Source: Telopea speciosissima
Lineage: Eukaryota; Streptophyta; Magnoliopsida; Proteales; Proteaceae
Assembly: GCF_018873765.1 (NCBI RefSeq)
Contig: NC_057924.1
Location: 7,936,001-8,000,000, forward strand
Length of the DNA: 64,000 nucleotides
Direction of reading: 5' to 3'
Shown here: positions 60,700 through 64,000 of the stretch, piece after piece
Layout: the number at the start of each line of letters is the position of its first letter
Position numbering within the stretch: position 1 is the first letter of the stretch
Program-made: the position numbers and the translations under genes
Notes under the pieces: generated by a model
The model's database searches: none
What the model saw: the letters and a program-made list of their open reading frames with translations, nothing else
Told to the model about the DNA's origin: nothing

Positions 60700-61989
60700 T
60701 TGAATTTTTTTGGCGCACTGCACCTTCTTTTAGTCATGCTTAATTGCTCAACCTTTATATAGAATTATAGAAACAAGGAAAATTGAAAAAACGTGGGAGA
60801 GAGAATAAACCACTCTCACGTCACCACCCTAAATTTCAAGTCAAAGTCACGTAAAACTAGTGAAAACTAACCACCTGAGAAACTCAAGTCTTTCTCAAGT
60901 AAGACTGCCTGACTTGAGAGAATTAATGTGTGGGTCTCCACCCCTCTCATTAAATTCAGGTGAAATGACACCACCCAACAATTAAGACATCTTCGGGGAA
61001 ATGGACTGATATCTGAAGCATGAACATGGTATAAAGTTAATTCTTTTTAAAAATTTTATCTTACTCTGCCCTTTGAATGAGAGCAATATATGATTACATC
61101 TCAAGTGCCGGTTAGAATTGGTCTGTTTAGCTCATTTCCAAGATGGTTGCGAGGTTAGTAAAACAATTTTCTTTTTAATATAATATTGGTTTTACCTAAA
61201 AGGGTTGGGAGTTAAAATTCTTATTAGTCAATCACCTATCTTGAAAAATTAGGTTTTTTGACTCGACTCGTTTTGTCTTTCAGAAAAATCAGGTGATTCA
61301 TTCTTGTCAAACCTGGTCAAGGTGAACCATGTGTTTATTTTTTTATTATTTTTGTAGTGTAATAAATATGTATAAATTAGTAAAAAATAAAAATACAGAA
61401 AATATGAGAAAACTGAAAAATAAATCATGAAATCACATATCAATGCATTTTGAATTTATCTTTAATAAACAAGAGAAGGGAGTCGAGGAGTTGAGGGTTT
61501 CTTATTATTCTAGAATAAAGAATGTATTATTTTAGTCAACTCAATTTCTAAGTGAACCGATTTTATGGTTTTTTAAAAAATGACTAAACTCGCTGAGTTT
61601 ACAATGACCCAAGTAAAAATACCAAGCCGTATTTAACTCAGACAATTTGTGATCGAGTCTCGTTATTTTTTTTATCCTGGCCTAGTCTACATGACTTTTG
61701 ATCTGATTTTCTAAAATTTTGACTCGATTCAGGTGACTCGCCCTAGTGAAAACCTAGTTTTTCAACTATGATCTTAACTCTAAATGTCCAAAAAAGGAAA
61801 AAAAAATCACATATCTCGGTTCATAAATTATATTTATCAGGGTTTAGAAAAATAATAAGAGGGCTTAATGCTTTTAATGAACTGGGATCCTCTCCAATGA
61901 CATTTAACCCCTAACTTTGAGTTTTTTTCCCCTCTCTCTCAAATTAGACAATGATTGGAGGTGGATGGGAGTATATCCAATTACCCTAA
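60700..61989. other. AT-rich intergenic DNA, no feature recognised
   Basis: Short open frames only. Around 61540-61770 there are ACTCGATTCAGGTGACTCG-like words reminiscent of hAT/MITE subterminal DNA, but no ends were found. Bases 61982-61989 (TACCCTAA) are the target copy of the next element. Confidence 0.35.
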
Positions 61990-62259
61990 CATACGAATGT
62001 AAACAGATCGGATTCGGCTCGGATAGTGCTATACCTGCATCCGCATCCGATTAGCTTTCGGACGGATTCAGATAGTGCTAAACGGATACGGACACGGATA
62101 CGGATCGGATATTTTATCCGTTTACATGTAAATATAGCTTTTCGGATAGCTATAGCCTATCCGTATCCGTATCCGTTTAGCTTTCGGACAGATTCGGATA
62201 GTGCTAAACGGATACAAACACGAATTCAAAAACGGATTTCGACTATTCATTTGCATCCC
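61990..62259. mobile_element. MITE of the GGGATGTAAATG family with clear target duplication
   Basis: Exact 8-bp repeats TACCCTAA at 61982-61989 and 62260-62267 identify it as hAT-type. The right end reverse-complemented is GGGATGCAAATGAATAG; the left end contains GAATGTAAACAGATCGG. The interior is repeated GGATACGGATACGGAT and GATAGTGCTAAACGGATA words. Orientation is opposite to 29433 and 63821. Confidence 0.75.
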
Positions 62260-62267
62260 TACCCTAA

Positions 62268-63320
62268 TACCTAACCTTCCAATAATCATCTTCTTCTTCT
62301 AAAGAAATTCAGAGATACAATGGAACCATATCTCTGTGCTACCCCAAGATCCCATTTCATGATACTCTTCTTCTTAGCCGCCCTTCAGGTGCACACCAGA
62401 ATTAACCTATCTACTTCTTCTATGAATCTATTGACTTCAGGTTGACGTGCATGACTAAATTAGGCAAAGAGAAACAAGGACCATGGTTTTGAAATGAATA
62501 TTAAAATCGAATTGAAATTAATTAGTTCGGTTTTGATTTGAATATTAATCTCCGTTTCAATTTTGATTGTGAACCGGAATATTGTCGGTTCTAAACAGAT
62601 AAATCAAATAGAAACCAAATAAACCATAAACTGGATAGAAACAGAATCAAATCTTGGTTGGACCAATCTAAAACCGTTATACTGATAAAATTCTTTGATT
62701 TCAAGAGTTATGAAGGCTTTACCCCAAAAAAAAAAAAAAAAAAATATTATGAAGGCATTCCAAGATTTTGTAAACTTCATCCTCCTCAGTGCCATTACAT
62801 TACAGAACTCATGAAATTGGATTCAAACCAAAATCAAACTCATATCGAATACAAATCAGATAACCAAATTAACCGATATCAAGCCTAATAATACAAACCG
62901 ATAATTGACGAAGAATAACATTTGGTAAGATTTGGGAAATTGGATGGGATGGTACTTAATTTAGAGAAAATCTTATTTTAACTAGAGTGGTTGAACCAAG
63001 AATTTGTATTTTTAGATTTTTTTTGTCCTTTTAAAATAATACATTTTTTTTCAACCAAGTAAATCATGTCATTTCACATAAATACCACGTAAATAACTTT
63101 CAATTTTTTAAAAACCTTATTTTCAACCCAACAATTTTTTCAAAACTTTCTTTTTAAACCAAACCAATACACACCCTTAATATAGACCAACCCTAGTGTG
63201 GATTTGCAGTTGTTAATTCTGAAAAGAAAAAAAAAGAGTGCTTCTTGGTCACATCTGTGTTGATGTTCCTACATGCACTCTCATTGACTCCCCTGTTGGT
63301 GCAAGAATTACACCACCAAG
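62268..63320. other. AT-rich intergenic DNA with a tiny poly(A) insertion
   Basis: The repeat TTATGAAGGC at 62708-62717 and 62747-62756 brackets only TTTACCCC plus about 20 A residues. This looks like an extremely truncated retroposition or repair event. Nothing else is recognised. Confidence 0.4.
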
Positions 63321-63571
63321 CATGGTTCTAGTGAATGGTATCGGATCGGGTATCAGTCACTTGTAAAACCAATTTGATACTGATATGGTATCGAAACGGA
63401 TTGCCTGTATTGAATAAAATTATCCCTGAATCTTTTTTAAAAATGAGTTTTCTGACCATTTTACCCCTTGCCCGTACTGTTTCACCGTTATAATATCGAT
63501 ACAGTATCAAAATTGAAGACATGCAAAACCGATACGTATCAGGCAATACAATATCGATACTTAGAACCATG
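63321..63571. mobile_element. 251-bp hAT-type MITE
   Basis: Terminal inverted repeats CATGGTTCTAGTGAATGGTA (left) and CATGGTTCTAAGTATCG (right, reverse complement). Flanking octamers CCACCAAG and CGATCAAG match at six of eight bases, a worn 8-bp duplication. The interior is rich in GGTATCGATA-type words like the PERK-carrying element at 29944. Confidence 0.65.
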
Positions 63572-63820
63572 CGATCAAGCTATGATCTCTTACACAATTT
63601 TATGAATTGCAATCAATGATCAACTGAGTCGTTAATTTACAGCAAAAAGGGCCAACAAAATTGATACTCTATCTGCATGAATCGGACATATCAGATAAGT
63701 TTATCTCTAATTTTCTTTAAAAAATTGGTATTTAAATTATTTTATCATTTCATCAATATGGTGTCGGTCAAGTGTCAATATCGATCCTTCAAAATCATGC
63801 AGTATTGACTGTATCATGAT
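63572..63820. other. Spacer between two MITEs
   Basis: AT-rich; no gene or repeat end recognised. Confidence 0.35.
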
Positions 63821-64000
63821 TAGGGATGTAAATGAATAGGCAAAATCCGTTTTCGAATTCGTGTCCGTATCCGTTTGGCACTATCTGAATCCATTTGAAA
63901 ACTAAACCGATACGGATACGGATAGGGATAGGTTATAGCCATCTGAAAAGCTATATTTACATGTAAACGGATAAAATATCTGATCCGTATCTGTTTAGCA
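63821..64000. mobile_element. MITE of the GGGATGTAAATG family, cut by window end
   Basis: Begins TAGGGATGTAAATGAATAGG and follows the 29433 copy closely (CGTGTCCGTATCCGTTTGGC, GCTATATTTACATGTAAACG). The right end is outside the window. Confidence 0.65.

Noticed and set aside
62708-62756. Retroposon insertion with 10-bp duplication
   Set aside because: Only a poly(A) run and eight other bases lie between the repeats; slippage or repair is as likely.

Overview
The window is nuclear DNA from a flowering plant. Genes have plant-type GT-AG introns. The families are plant-specific (cysteine-rich receptor-like kinases, fragments of TIR-NBS-LRR, PERK and PPR genes). The intergenic space is AT-rich and packed with plant transposons (Au SINE, CACTA, hAT, LTR elements with initiator-tRNA-Met priming sites). 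Heavy nested insertion suggests a large, transposon-rich, probably woody angiosperm genome. I cannot name the species from sequence alone.

Region 1-7.5 kb holds dead or mobile DNA: a 1.24-kb hAT-type element with large internal inverted arms, an intronless decayed copy of the augmin subunit 3 gene interrupted by a 222-bp solo LTR, a small TNL resistance-gene remnant, an Au SINE and a LINE tail. Region 7.9-37.6 kb is a cluster of four DUF26-type receptor kinase loci, here called A to D. A (7917-11402, +) and B (13685-16827, +) are intact seven-exon genes with signal peptide, two Gnk2/DUF26 domains, one membrane span and a complete Ser/Thr kinase. C (18236-25800, -) is a 5'-truncated pseudogene. 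D (31973-37585, +) is its inverted close paralogue. D has kept the kinase half but shows no DUF26 domain. Where the ectodomain should be, there is a signal-peptide exon followed by a tandem array of phase-1 mini-exons. These encode proline-rich modules and match the proline-rich juxtamembrane linker of C. All exon phases join into a 520-residue open reading frame. This is the most unusual object in the window.

Region 29-31 kb has an hAT-type element carrying a PERK gene 5' fragment. Region 41.8-58.8 kb is a three-level nest: an old non-autonomous LTR element with a PPR gene fragment in its interior, a 6.9-kb Ty1/copia element inside its 5' LTR (TTTTG target duplication), and a 7.7-kb CACTA element inside its body that carries one exon of beta-ketoacyl-ACP synthase III. 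A minus-strand LINE follows (58.8-60.7 kb). The rest is AT-rich intergenic DNA with hAT-type MITEs.

Functionally, only A, B and possibly D look able to make cell-surface kinases. Such kinases usually act in immune and redox-linked signalling. W-box cores upstream of A fit that role. Intron insertions, capture events and mini-exon duplication show how transposition and tandem duplication have reshaped this receptor cluster. All calls come from reading the sequence; no database search was run.
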